From: Anderseniella sp963698275
GTDB taxonomy: Bacteria > Pseudomonadota > Alphaproteobacteria > Rhizobiales > Aestuariivirgaceae
DNA length: 64,000 bases
Assembly (NCBI GenBank): GCA_963698275.1
Contig: CAVOQE010000009.1
Location: 496,001-560,000 of the forward strand
Direction: 5' to 3'
The notes under the pieces were generated by a model. It saw only the letters and a list, made by a program, of their open reading frames with translations, was not told the DNA's origin and ran no database searches. A program made the translations under genes and the position numbers. How positions within the stretch are numbered: position 1 is the stretch's first letter; every line of letters starts with the position of its first letter. Positions 54,230 to 63,226 of the stretch are shown here, piece by piece.

Positions 54230-54409
54230 CGTAACAATCCCGATCCCCAAAATGCCCGTTATCACAAAGATATCAACAATGGCGGGTTTTCAACCATGTT
54301 TGCCATAATGGATGTTTGGCCGCACTGTACATGAATTGCATAGCGGACAGTTAATGACTAAGTGATTGGTGCCGAGCAATATCTTGTTTTCCGAAAAAAG
54401 AGGTAACGC

Positions 54410-55036
54410 ATGCGCTGGCTGGTAATTTATCTGCTGCTGATCGCCGTAATCTGGCTGTTCGTCACAAACAGGATGTGGCGGCGTGGCCTGCTGGCATTTT
54501 CTACCATCGTATTTGGTGTTTTCATGCTGATATTCACGCTGACCCAGCGCGACACCGATGGCCAGGTCAAAACCGCTGACAGGTTCACCGAGGTCCGCAG
54601 GCAGGAAAGCGTTACTTTTGGCGCGGTGAAAACAACCGACATTGCCATTGGCCAGACGAGCCTGACCAACCCGAGCCGGACGGTTTTTGACAGCGCCGGC
54701 AGGGAGCGTGTCGAATCCGACCTGTTCAGATGGCGGTTGCAGACATCACTCACCAACCGCTCGACTGAATTCACCGTCGCCAGCGTGACCTTGCGGGTCA
54801 CACTGTATTCCTGCCCGGTCTTTTATGACGTGGTGCAGGCTGATATCGACCCGGGCAAGCTCAACGCCAATTGCACGGTGATCGGCACCCGCACGGTCGG
54901 TTTTGACCCATTGGATCTGAAGCCCGCTGAAAGCTATCAGGGCGAACAGATTGTCACCTTCCCCAACCAGCCGGAACCACGCAATCCGCGGTATTGGATT
55001 CAAGTGCAGACGGTTACCGCAAAGCAGGGCAACTAG
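54410..55036 (+). CDS. hypothetical membrane-anchored protein, 208 aa
   Basis: Two N-terminal membrane segments (WLVIYLLLIAVIWLFVTNRM, LLAFSTIVFGVFMLIFTLTQ) are followed by a beta-rich extracytoplasmic domain with RWRLQTSLTNRSTEFTVASV, VTLRVTLYSCPVFYDVVQAD and a paired cysteine. No named family is recognised. AAAGAGGTAACGC precedes the ATG. The TAG stop codon coincides with the first triplet of a degenerate intergenic repeat. Confidence 0.65.
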   Translation: MRWLVIYLLLIAVIWLFVTNRMWRRGLLAFSTIVFGVFMLIFTLTQRDTDGQVKTADRFTEVRRQESVTFGAVKTTDIAIGQTSLTNPSRTVFDSAGRERVESDLFRWRLQTSLTNRSTEFTVASVTLRVTLYSCPVFYDVVQADIDPGKLNANCTVIGTRTVGFDPLDLKPAESYQGEQIVTFPNQPEPRNPRYWIQVQTVTAKQGN

Positions 55037-55099
55037 AACAGGATGGTTTTTGGTTGTGACCGCCAAAACCATGGACCTGATCGCTTCTAAAGTTGCTCC
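55034..55099. repeat. two-hairpin intergenic repeat, degenerate copy
   Basis: TAGAACAGGATGGTTTTTGG, TTGTGACCGCCAAAACCATG, GACCTGATCGCTTCTAAAGT and TGCTCCA follow the family order (arm A, linker, start of arm B) with many substitutions. The TAG is the stop codon of the preceding gene. Confidence 0.65.
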
Positions 55100-55183
55100 A
55101 ATGCACAACTTGCCACTTTGCCTGCACCCCCGGTTTAGGGTACAAGAAACGAACTGAAAGAAATATCGTCTGGAATCGGACCC

Positions 55184-55333
55184 ATGGATCTGCGCAAACT
55201 TATCGTTCTTGCCCTGCTGGCAATTTCGCTGTCGGCATGCGGCGTACGCGGTCCTCTGGAACCGCCACCGGGTGCTGCAGTTCCTGATCCCGATGAGCCC
55301 GCCGCCATTGACCCGCTCATAAAACCGAACTGA
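55184..55333 (+). CDS. lptM: LPS-assembly-type small lipoprotein LptM (YifL family)
   Basis: This 49-residue lipoprotein precursor has MDLRKLIVLALLAISLSACG as its signal with the lipobox LSAC, so the mature protein begins with the lipidated cysteine, followed by the family signature CGVRGPLEPPP and a Pro/Asp-rich tail. In E. coli LptM helps LptD oxidation and assembly. The position directly before lysA is conserved across proteobacteria. Confidence 0.85.
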   Translation: MDLRKLIVLALLAISLSACGVRGPLEPPPGAAVPDPDEPAAIDPLIKPN

Positions 55334-55463
55334 ACATTGTCACCCATCATCCGTGTTCATGCGGCCTTGGTAACCATGACACGCATGTAGGGCAACATGC
55401 GTTCCAATGAACGCATAACTTTGCCATGATACCTTTTGATCCAGCAGTTTGACCGGTTAATCC

Positions 55464-56732
55464 ATGCATCATTTTACCTATCGAGACGGCACCCTTCACG
55501 CTGAAGACATTGATCTTGCCGAACTGGCTGAAGACGTTGAAACCCCGTTTTACTGCTATTCGACGGCAACGCTCACCCGGCATTTCGAAGTCCTGAAAGC
55601 GGCTTTTCACGATCTCGACCTGACCATCTGCTATGCCATGAAGGCAAACTCAAATCAGGCGGTCATCAAGACACTTGCCGATCTCGGTGCCGGCATGGAC
55701 GTGGTGTCGGAAGGCGAGTTGCGCCGTGCCCGTGCCGCCGGCGTGCCGGCCCGGAAGATCGTTTTTTCCGGCGTCGGCAAGACTGCGGCGGAAATGTCCT
55801 ATGCGCTGCGCGAGGGAATTGCCTGCTTCAATGTTGAAAGTGAAGCTGAGCTGGAGCTTTTGTCTGAAGTTGCCCGCCGCCTGGGCGAAACGGCAACCAT
55901 CTCCATCAGGGTCAACCCGGATGTTGACGCAAAAACCCACGCAAAAATCACCACCGGCAAGTCAGAAAACAAATTCGGCATTTCCATGAGCCGGGCGCGG
56001 GAGGTCTATGCCCGGGCGGCTTTGCTTCCGGGCCTGCGGATCAGTGGCGTCGATGTGCACATCGGTTCCCAGATCACAACCCTTGAGCCTTATCACCAGG
56101 CCTATACCCTGCTCGGCGAACTGGTGCAGCAATTGCGCGATGATGGTCATGCCATCACCCACGTTGATTTCGGCGGCGGACTGGGCGTCCCCTATCGCGG
56201 CACCAATGATGTGCCGCCGCACCCGGATGAATATGCCGCTGTTGTACGTGAAACCCTGGGCCATCTTGACTGCAAGTTTGTCATGGAGCCCGGACGCATG
56301 ATTGCCGGCAATGCCGGTATTCTGGTCACCCGCGTCATTCACGTGAAAGAACAGGAAGGCAAGAAGTTCATCATTGTCGACGCTGCAATGAATGATCTGA
56401 TCCGGCCGACTTTGTATGATGCCTGGCACGATATCGTCACTGTTTCAGAACCGGACCCGTCAGATGCGACATCAATCGCCGATGTGGTGGGCCCGGTATG
56501 TGAATCCGGTGACTATCTGGCCCAGAACCGTCAGATGCCACCGGTCAAGGCCGGCGACCTGATTGCGGTCATGACAGCCGGCGCCTATGGCGCGGTCCAG
56601 GCAGGCACCTACAATTCAAGGTTGCTGGTGCCGGAAGTTCTGGTCAATGGCGAGCGCTTTGCCATTGTCCGTCCCCGGCAGACCTATGAGGCATTGATCG
56701 GCATGGACCGGCTTGCCGGATGGCAACAATAG
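55464..56732 (+). CDS. lysA: diaminopimelate decarboxylase
   Basis: LysA decarboxylates meso-diaminopimelate to lysine with PLP. The 422-residue protein has HHFTYRDGTLHAEDIDLAEL, the PLP lysine in ICYAMKANSNQAVIKTLADL, IRVNPDVDAKTHAKITTG and SKFG-like ENKFGISM, HVDFGGGLGVPYRG and the dimer-site motif VGPVCESGDYLAQNR. It works after dapF (16 kb) and asd (34 kb). Confidence 0.96.
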   Translation: MHHFTYRDGTLHAEDIDLAELAEDVETPFYCYSTATLTRHFEVLKAAFHDLDLTICYAMKANSNQAVIKTLADLGAGMDVVSEGELRRARAAGVPARKIVFSGVGKTAAEMSYALREGIACFNVESEAELELLSEVARRLGETATISIRVNPDVDAKTHAKITTGKSENKFGISMSRAREVYARAALLPGLRISGVDVHIGSQITTLEPYHQAYTLLGELVQQLRDDGHAITHVDFGGGLGVPYRGTNDVPPHPDEYAAVVRETLGHLDCKFVMEPGRMIAGNAGILVTRVIHVKEQEGKKFIIVDAAMNDLIRPTLYDAWHDIVTVSEPDPSDATSIADVVGPVCESGDYLAQNRQMPPVKAGDLIAVMTAGAYGAVQAGTYNSRLLVPEVLVNGERFAIVRPRQTYEALIGMDRLAGWQQ

Positions 56733-56833
56733 CGCGCGCGTGAAATCCATTCTGATCACTTTTGCGTTTACTGCGTTGGTAAATGGCCCCTGTGGCCCTT
56801 GCTTTCGCCTTGTTATGCTAGAATGATCAGGCC

Positions 56834-59434
56834 ATGAAATTTGATCCGGCACACATAATTGCCCGCAAGGTGTCGCTCGCCAAGACAGCGATCTACTGGG
56901 AGCGCCTGCTTGAACGGCTGTTTCCTGCAATGATGATTGCAGGAATTGTGCTGCTGTGCGTGCTGTCCGGCGTGCTGAACCTTGTGCCGGTCTGGTTGAA
57001 ATTGACCCTGTTCGGCGTAGCCGGCGCCGGATTCGCATATTCATTGAAAAGCCTGGGCAGCCTGTCCTGGCCATCCGGCGAGGCCGCCCTGGCACGCATT
57101 GAACGCAAGTCAGGCAAAATGCACCGGCCCGCATCCGGCTGGACCGATACACTGGCTGATGAAACTTCTGCCAGCCCTGAACAAAAAGCGCTGTGGCAGG
57201 CCCATCGCCGGCACATGGCAAAACAGTTACATGATCTGAAAGCCGGCGCGCCACGCTCCCCGTTGCCACGCATCGACCAGAACGCCCTGCGCAACGCCCT
57301 GGCGATTGCATTGATTGCAGCGGGCGTCCTGAGCGCCGGTACATGGCGCGAGAAGATTGCCGAAGCCGTTGCGGTGACCGCACCGGCTGCTGTCAATGCG
57401 ATAGCAATGGATGCATGGCTCAACCCGCCGTCCTATACCGCCAAGCCACCCGTCCTTCTGACGCGCCGCGCGCAAGTTGTTTCAGACACCAGTGAAGTCG
57501 CCGTGATCTCCGTGCCGCAAGGCTCGGAACTGGTGGTTCGGCTGAACGGGGCAGACGATCTCAAGGTGACCCTGGCTGATCCCGCATCAAGCGCCGCGGC
57601 ACCTGCCGTCTTTGACACACTTGAAGCTGACGGGCCCAAGGCCGGTTCAGCCGGTGAGACCGTCGCGACACCGTCTGCGACGCAGGAACTGCGCACCAAA
57701 ATCCAGAAATCAGCGATTGTAACGGTGAGCGGAGCAGGCCGCGAGCTTGGCTTGTGGACCGTAAACGTGATTGCGGACCTGCCCCCTGTGGTAACCGTGC
57801 CCGAGCAAATACAGATCACCCCGTCTGGCGCGTTCTCGCTACCGTGGAAAGTGACTGATGATTACGGTGTGACATCACTGTCCGGCCGGGTTGCACTGCG
57901 CCGCGACGGTTTGGACACCGACAAGATCGATGTCGACAGTCCTTTCCTGTCGCAAGCGCCGGAATTTGCCATTTCAATGCGCAAGGTCAATCCGAGGCAG
58001 GCCGAAGGCAAGAGCTTTCAGGATCTGACAGCACACCCCTGGGCCGGTTTGCCGGTCGAAATTGTCATCGAAGGCATGGATCAGGCCGGCCAATCGGGCC
58101 GCAGCGATGTTGTAAAGCTTGCCTTGCCGGAACGCACGTTTACCAAGCCGCTTGCCCAGGCTCTGGTCGAGCAGCGCAAGAACATCTTTTTCCAGCCGGA
58201 CAATCAGCGTGATGTGGTGCGCGCGCTGTCGGCCATTCTGGTATGGCCGAAAGGCGTGGTCGAGAAATCGGGCGTTTATCTCGGTATCCGCCATGCCGCC
58301 GCCAAGCTGTACCGCGCACGTACCCACGAGGAGTCGCAGCAGGTCGCAGATACTCTTTGGGAAATTGCACTGAGCATAGAATCCGGCAATCTTCATGATT
58401 CACTGAAGAAACTGCAGGCCATCAAGAAAGAGCTTGAAAAAGCCCTTGCGGAAGGCGCACCGGAAGAAAAAATCGCCGATCTGATGCAGCAGCTGCGTGA
58501 AGCCATGAACGAGTATCTGCAGGCCATGCAGCAGCAGATGCAGGAAAACCAGCGCAATAATCCACAAGCGCAAAACCAGCAGCAGCAAAACCGCGCCCAG
58601 CAGGAAATTCGCTCGCAGGATCTGCAGCGCATGATGGACATGATCGAGAATCTTGCCAGGTCGGGTGCCCGCGATGCGGCTCAGCAAATGCTGTCGGAAC
58701 TGGAAAACATCCTGCAGAACCTGCAGCCCGGCCAGCGCCAGGCCAATCCGCAGCGCACATCGCCAATGGCAAAAATGCTCGACCAGCTTTCAGAAATGAT
58801 GCGCCGCCAGCAGCAGCTGATGGACCAGACCTTCCAGATGCCGCAAAACGGCCAGCAGCGCTCAGGCGATCAAAACCAGGGCCAGCAGCAGGGCGAACAG
58901 GGTCAGGAGCCCGGCGGGCGCGGCCAGTCCGAACAACAAACACCCGGCAACGGCCAGTTGTCACAGCAGCAGGGCGATCTCGGTAAAATGCTTGAACGCC
59001 TGATGCAGCAAATGCAGCAGCAGGGCCTGCAGTCACCTGACGGTCTGGGACGGGCCCAGCAGGAGATGGGCGAGGCCTCCGGCGAATTGGGCCAGGGCCA
59101 GCGTGATGAAGCGCTGGGCAGCCAGGGCGAAGCCATGCGGGGCCTGCGTGAAGGTGCCCGCAACATGGCCCAGCAACTGATGCAGCAGGGCACCGGCAAC
59201 GAAGGCAATATCGGCCGCCATGGCGAAGGCCGCGGCGAACAGCGCGACCCGCTGGGCCGTCCGCTTCCCTCGCAGGGCGAAGAATACGGCCAGCGCGACA
59301 ACATGGTGCCGCAGGAAGCCGAAGTGGAGCGTGCCAGGCGGATTCTCGATGCACTGCGTTCGCGCGCCAATCAAACCGGCCGGCCAAAGCTGGAGCTGGA
59401 CTACATCGATCGCCTGCTCAAGGGCCTGTACTAA
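56834..59434 (+). CDS. TIGR02302 / DUF4175 family membrane protein
   Basis: This 866-residue protein has three N-terminal hydrophobic segments (FPAMMIAGIVLLCVLSGVLN, LTLFGVAGAGFAYSLKSLG, NALAIALIAAGVLSAGTW), a periplasmic-looking beta-rich part starting with DAWLNPPSYTAKPPVLLTR, and a DDYGVTSLSGRVALRR segment. The C-terminal third is a Gln/Met-rich low-complexity coiled region (QQQQNRAQQEIRSQDLQRMM), ending in VERARRILDALRSRANQTGR. The family is alphaproteobacterial and of unknown function. It is parallel to lysA, 101 bp downstream. Confidence 0.85.
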   Translation: MKFDPAHIIARKVSLAKTAIYWERLLERLFPAMMIAGIVLLCVLSGVLNLVPVWLKLTLFGVAGAGFAYSLKSLGSLSWPSGEAALARIERKSGKMHRPASGWTDTLADETSASPEQKALWQAHRRHMAKQLHDLKAGAPRSPLPRIDQNALRNALAIALIAAGVLSAGTWREKIAEAVAVTAPAAVNAIAMDAWLNPPSYTAKPPVLLTRRAQVVSDTSEVAVISVPQGSELVVRLNGADDLKVTLADPASSAAAPAVFDTLEADGPKAGSAGETVATPSATQELRTKIQKSAIVTVSGAGRELGLWTVNVIADLPPVVTVPEQIQITPSGAFSLPWKVTDDYGVTSLSGRVALRRDGLDTDKIDVDSPFLSQAPEFAISMRKVNPRQAEGKSFQDLTAHPWAGLPVEIVIEGMDQAGQSGRSDVVKLALPERTFTKPLAQALVEQRKNIFFQPDNQRDVVRALSAILVWPKGVVEKSGVYLGIRHAAAKLYRARTHEESQQVADTLWEIALSIESGNLHDSLKKLQAIKKELEKALAEGAPEEKIADLMQQLREAMNEYLQAMQQQMQENQRNNPQAQNQQQQNRAQQEIRSQDLQRMMDMIENLARSGARDAAQQMLSELENILQNLQPGQRQANPQRTSPMAKMLDQLSEMMRRQQQLMDQTFQMPQNGQQRSGDQNQGQQQGEQGQEPGGRGQSEQQTPGNGQLSQQQGDLGKMLERLMQQMQQQGLQSPDGLGRAQQEMGEASGELGQGQRDEALGSQGEAMRGLREGARNMAQQLMQQGTGNEGNIGRHGEGRGEQRDPLGRPLPSQGEEYGQRDNMVPQEAEVERARRILDALRSRANQTGRPKLELDYIDRLLKGLY

Positions 59435-59531
59435 AACCGGCCCGCCTGTCTGCGGCCACGACCGTGCCATCTTACTTCCCGATTTGCGCAGGTCTCAGCG
59501 CACCCTGTCTGCGATGTGATAAAATGCACAT

Positions 59532-59730
59532 CTGCTCGCACCGTGCCTTCCTATGGTCATTACCAACAGAAACGCGAACAGCTCATACCCCTCAAGCGAC
59601 AGTGTTTCTTCAACCTCTCACCGGTTTCCCCTGGCCGGTCAGAAAGAAAAGGTCCCGGCAGGTTGCCCCTCTCCTGCTGGTCCCAAAATGGAGAAGGCAG
59701 CTTATCCTCCACGGAAAAGCTGCCTTTTTC
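59532..59730 (+). ncRNA. candidate small RNA with C-rich hairpin loops and intrinsic terminator
   Basis: The 350-bp gap between TIGR02302 and hpt contains three successive hairpins. The first is ACCGG (59620-59624) with CCGGT (59635-59639), loop TTTCCCCTGG. The second is CCGGCAGG (59655-59662) with CCTGCTGG (59673-59680), loop TTGCCCCTCT. The third is the terminator AAGGCAGCTT (59694-59703) with AAGCTGCCTT (59717-59726), followed by TTTCTGTTTT. A -10-like TAAAAT lies at 59520-59525; no clear -35 is seen, so the 5' end is a guess. The two loops share UUxCCCCU, which could bind ribosome binding sites. Confidence 0.5.
59694..59730 (+). terminator. Rho-independent terminator in the TIGR02302 / hpt gap
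   Basis: AAGGCAGCTT (59694-59703), 13-base loop, AAGCTGCCTT (59717-59726), then TTTC and TGTTTT. It points along the plus strand, about 260 bp past the TIGR02302 stop, so it ends either a long 3' UTR or a separate small RNA. Confidence 0.85.
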
Positions 59731-59783
59731 TGTTTTGCCGGCGGTCTCTGCCAGCAAGGGTCCCGCACTGATTTCTTGAAGTG

Positions 59784-60335
59784 TTATTTTGGATTCGTGA
59801 CATAGCCGACAAACGGCAATTCACGGAACGCATGGGCCATGTCCATGCCGTACCCAACAACAAATTTGTCCGGGCATTCAAACCCTGTGAAATCGGCATC
59901 AAGTTCGGCTGCCCGATGGCCCGGCTTGTCAAGCAACACAGCGGTCAGCACCTGACGTGCACCGCGTGCCGCCAGCAGGTCCTTGGCAAATGCCAGCGTT
60001 CTGCCTGATTCGAGTATATCGTCTATCAACAGGACATCGCGCTCCGTCACGTCCGTCTGGATATCCCGCAACACCTCAACCTGCCCCGACGACGAGGTTT
60101 GCGCGCGATAACTGGCCAGCATCATGAAGTCGACTTCCGGCGACAGCCCGGCGCCGTGCATGGCACGCAGCAGGTCGGCTGCAAATATGAAGCTGCCTTT
60201 CAATACGGGAACTACGAGAAGCCGTTCAGGATCACGTCCGGCAACCGCATGGGCAATTTCCGCTACCCGGGCCGCAATCTCGGCTTCACTGAACACGATC
60301 TCGATGGTATGGCCGTCAATCGTAATACCGGTCAT
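59784..60335 (-). CDS. hpt: hypoxanthine phosphoribosyltransferase
   Basis: Hpt converts hypoxanthine or guanine plus PRPP to IMP or GMP. The 183-residue protein has VVPVLKGSFIFAADLLRAMH, DVTERDVLLIDDILESGRTL (PRPP-binding loop), VLLDKPGHRAAELDADFTGF and CPDKFVVGYGMDMAHAFREL. The length is typical. It lies downstream of the zinc-ribbon gene on the same strand, with a repeat copy between them. Confidence 0.95.
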   Translation of the reverse strand: MTGITIDGHTIEIVFSEAEIAARVAEIAHAVAGRDPERLLVVPVLKGSFIFAADLLRAMHGAGLSPEVDFMMLASYRAQTSSSGQVEVLRDIQTDVTERDVLLIDDILESGRTLAFAKDLLAARGARQVLTAVLLDKPGHRAAELDADFTGFECPDKFVVGYGMDMAHAFRELPFVGYVTNPK

Positions 60336-60397
60336 GGCTGCTCATCCCGCAATCAGAAGTTGTCTCATCTGACTACAGACAAGATAGGCTCAATTGT

Positions 60398-60504
60398 TCT
60401 AGAGCGACATGGGTTCGGTTGAACCCATAAAGTTGCTCTAGCACCGTGGAAACGATCAGTTTCATGATTTTTGATTGGTTCAATCAAAAAACATACTGAT
60501 CTAG
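60398..60504. repeat. two-hairpin intergenic repeat, complete copy, inverted orientation
   Basis: Arm B: TCTAGAGCGACATGGGTTC, GGTT, GAACCCATAAAGTTGCTCTA. Linker GCACCGTGGAAAC. Arm A: GATCAGT, ATGATTTTTGATTGG, CAATCAAAAA, ACTGATC. The ends TCTAG and CTAGA are nearly symmetrical. Paired changes in arm A (GATCAGT with ACTGATC; compare GATCAGG with CCTGATC elsewhere) keep the stem intact. Confidence 0.9.
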
Positions 60505-60512
60505 ATGGTAGT

Positions 60513-61226
60513 TCAGCCGATTTCGCCGGGTCTGGCAAAGCGAATCTCGACACTCTCCACACCTGCCGGCGGTGCAGCAAGCCGGGTCACGAACGATGAC
60601 ACGACCCCTGCGCCAATCGGTTCCTTGCCCACACTGTTCAGTGTCCAGGTGTGAAGTTGTTCGCCGTTTGCATTTCTGAGCACGAAACGCAACGGGGGTA
60701 CGCGACGGTCCTCACCGGTGATATTTGCAATACGCCCGCGCAGTGCCAGCACCGGCTGGCCGTTGACGATCATGTACTGCTGCTGGATCGACGAGATATT
60801 CAGGCCGTAGACATTCACGGTCTTGCCGGCAAGCGAGTACAGCTTCGCCGCCGCAGGTGCGGCCTGCACAATACGCTCAGGCATGGCGACCACTGCCCCC
60901 AGCACAAGGCATATTCCGGCAGCAAGCCCGCTCCAGCCACGCATTTGTGCGCTGCGACGTTGACGCGCAGTCCTGGCCTTGTGCTCTGCATGATGTGCGG
61001 CACGGGCAATCTTGCGCGCTTCGGCTATGATCCGGGCCTCTGCGTCTTCATCGTTGACATCAGGTTGGCTGTTCGGCACGCGGACGGGCACAAGGTCGCT
61101 TACATCGGTTGCATGCGCCTCGATCCAGCCATGCCCGCAGCTTCCGCATCGCATTACGGTCGCATCACAGCCCGATTCATTTGGCATTTCAAACTTGGTT
61201 GCGCAAGAAGGGCAGGAGACTATCAT
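60513..61226 (-). CDS. MJ0042-type zinc-ribbon protein with membrane anchor
   Basis: This 237-residue protein begins with a zinc ribbon (MIVSCPSCATKFEMPNE, VMRCGSCGHGW), followed by a charged linker. One membrane segment comes next (GLAAGICLVLGAVVAMP near residue 105), then a DUF3426-like extracytoplasmic domain (GLNISSIQQQYMIVNGQPVL, LRFVLRNANGEQLHTWTLN). The function is unknown. Divergence from ftsE and nearness to hpt are conserved in Hyphomicrobiales. Confidence 0.82.
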   Translation of the reverse strand: MIVSCPSCATKFEMPNESGCDATVMRCGSCGHGWIEAHATDVSDLVPVRVPNSQPDVNDEDAEARIIAEARKIARAAHHAEHKARTARQRRSAQMRGWSGLAAGICLVLGAVVAMPERIVQAAPAAAKLYSLAGKTVNVYGLNISSIQQQYMIVNGQPVLALRGRIANITGEDRRVPPLRFVLRNANGEQLHTWTLNSVGKEPIGAGVVSSFVTRLAAPPAGVESVEIRFARPGEIG

Positions 61227-61415
61227 CTGTTACGTCCGGTTCCGGTGATTCGGCTCAATCTGGTATAAGGCGCCAGTGATTGCGGTTTTTTCGCCTGACC
61301 AGAGAAACCTTGCTTCTCGATACCGACAGTAAAACGGAAATACGGTTAATTCGGCGTAAATGCCTGTCCAGTATTAAAACACTTCACTATGGCAGCCTGA
61401 TCTTGAGGAACCCGC

Positions 61416-62078
61416 TTGTCGATCGTTCGATTTGAAAATGTCGGTTTGCGTTATGGCAATGGGCCGGAGATCCTGAAAGATCTCAACCTGACACTTGAAA
61501 CAGGGTCATTCAATTTTCTGACCGGGGCTTCAGGTGCCGGCAAGACGTCACTTATGCGCATGCTGTTTCTGGCGCTCAAGCCAACCCGTGGCATGATTTC
61601 ACTGTTCGGAGAAAACACCAGCGGGTTGCGGCGTGGCAAGGTACCGGACGTGCGGCGCCGCATTGGCGTTGTGTTTCAGGAATTCCGGCTGCTGGATCAC
61701 CTGACCACGTTCGAGAATGTGGCACTGCCCCTGCGGGTTCGCGGCAACAAACTCAATGATTATCGCGACAATGTCCTTGAACTGCTGGACTGGGTCGGCC
61801 TCGATCATCACATAAACGCCTATCCGGCGGTGTTGTCCGGCGGTGAAAAACAACGCGCCGCCATCGCGCGTGCGGTTATTTCAAGCCCGGAACTGCTGCT
61901 CGCAGACGAGCCGACCGGTAATGTGGACCCCGCTCTGGCACTGCGTCTGATGCGTCTGTTCCAGCAACTCAATCAGTTTGGCACCACGGTTTTGATCGCA
62001 ACCCACGACACCCATTTGCTGGACACCATAAAAGCGCCCGTGGTGCGGCTGGAAGACGGCAGGACAACATGGCAATAA
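61416..62078 (+). CDS. ftsE: cell division ATP-binding protein FtsE
   Basis: FtsE with FtsX forms an ABC-type complex that regulates septal peptidoglycan hydrolases. The 220-residue protein has Walker A LTGASGAGKTSLMRMLF, VFQEFRLLDHLTTFENV, signature LSGGEKQRAAIARAV, Walker B ELLLADEPTGNVDP and LIATHDTHLLD. The start is a TTG at 61416 with TGAGGAA at about 61403-61409. It overlaps ftsX by 10 bases. Confidence 0.95.
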   Translation: MSIVRFENVGLRYGNGPEILKDLNLTLETGSFNFLTGASGAGKTSLMRMLFLALKPTRGMISLFGENTSGLRRGKVPDVRRRIGVVFQEFRLLDHLTTFENVALPLRVRGNKLNDYRDNVLELLDWVGLDHHINAYPAVLSGGEKQRAAIARAVISSPELLLADEPTGNVDPALALRLMRLFQQLNQFGTTVLIATHDTHLLDTIKAPVVRLEDGRTTWQ

Positions 62079-63046
62079 ACAACAATGCCGGCGCAAAAAA
62101 ATTCGATCGCCGTGCATCCGGTTTCAATGACCGCGGCGGTGCGAAATTTGAGGTGGCCGGCAACGGACGCTCCAAGGTCATTCCCGAAGCAACAGCGCCC
62201 CACATGACATTGATGACGGCAATGGCGGCCATGTGCTACCTCGCCGTGCTGGCAATTGGTGCATTGTTGATGACTGACACCGCCGTCGACAACTGGACGT
62301 CACAAATTGCCAGTCAGGTAACGGTGCAGATTTCCGCAGCAGACGGTGTCGATGTAGACGGCGATGCGGAAAAGGTTGCCGACATACTGCGCGCCACGAG
62401 CGGAATTGCTGACATTGATGTCGTCAGCCCGGCCGCTGCACGCAAGCTGCTCGAACCCTGGCTTGGCGAGGCAGGCATACTTGATGATCTGCCGATACCG
62501 CGCCTGATCAATGTCAGCATCGACAAGGCATCTCCGCCTGATCTTGAATTGCTGCGCGCCACCCTTGCCACTGAAGTACCGTCCGCCACCCTCGACACTC
62601 ACCGGCGCTGGCAGGCTGAATTGATCAGCATGGCCGGCTCGCTTACCTGGCTTGCCATAGCCGTGCTCAGCCTGATTGCAACCGCAGCGATCGTGCTTGT
62701 CATCTATGCAACACGCGCCGCGATGGAGGTAAACCGGGAAGTCATCGAGGTCCTGTATCTGGCGGGTGCTCGCGACAGTTTCATCTCGCGCGAGGTCTTG
62801 TGGCGGTTCTGCCTCACCGGATTGAAAGCCGGTCTCATAGGATCCATGCTGGGTTTTGGCACCTTTGTTGTCCTGGGTTTGGGCAGTGGCCGGCTGTCGG
62901 AACCGGTCAAGGCATTTCTGTATCACCCGCTTGACGCCAGCAGCGCGAATTACGCCGCCTTTATTGTGGTGCCGGTTGTTGCTACAGTGATCTCACTTAT
63001 CACGGCGCGTATCTCCATATCACGGGTCTTGAAGGCCATGTTCTGA
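62069..63046 (+). CDS. ftsX: cell division protein FtsX
   Basis: FtsX is the permease-like partner of FtsE. The 325-residue protein has a cytoplasmic N-terminus, a first span (MTLMTAMAAMCYLAVLAIGA), an extracellular domain with QIASQVTVQISAADGVDVDG, and three C-terminal spans including LTWLAIAVLSLIATAAIVLV and GLIGSMLGFGTFVVLGLG, ending RISISRVLKAMF. Coupling with ftsE by a 10-base overlap supports the pair. Confidence 0.93.
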   Translation: MAINNNAGAKKFDRRASGFNDRGGAKFEVAGNGRSKVIPEATAPHMTLMTAMAAMCYLAVLAIGALLMTDTAVDNWTSQIASQVTVQISAADGVDVDGDAEKVADILRATSGIADIDVVSPAAARKLLEPWLGEAGILDDLPIPRLINVSIDKASPPDLELLRATLATEVPSATLDTHRRWQAELISMAGSLTWLAIAVLSLIATAAIVLVIYATRAAMEVNREVIEVLYLAGARDSFISREVLWRFCLTGLKAGLIGSMLGFGTFVVLGLGSGRLSEPVKAFLYHPLDASSANYAAFIVVPVVATVISLITARISISRVLKAMF

Positions 63047-63096
63047 ACCGGCATAAACCTGTGTTGCGCCGTGAAAGACCATGGAGCAGCAGGCTG

Positions 63097-63200
63097 GATC
63101 AGTATGGTTTTTGATTGAACCGATCAAAAACCATAAAACTGATCGTTGTTAAAGTGCTAGAGCAACTTTATGGGTTCTATTGAACCCATGTCGCTCTAGC
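63097..63200. repeat. two-hairpin intergenic repeat, complete copy
   Basis: Arm A: GATCAGT, ATGGTTTTTGATTG, CGATCAAAAACCAT, ACTGATC. Linker GTTGTTAAAGTG. Arm B: CTAGAGCAAC, TTT, ATGGGTTCTATTGAACCCAT, GTCGCTCTAG. It has the same orientation as the copy at 50072. It lies 50 bp after ftsX and just upstream of the YdcF gene. Confidence 0.9.
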
Positions 63201-63226
63201 GTGTTATTTCACCCGGTATTGTTTTG

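Noticed and set aside
59464..59805. 113-codon plus-strand frame between TIGR02302 and hpt
   Set aside because: It runs through an intrinsic terminator and into the convergent hpt gene, and the translation shows no protein-like pattern.
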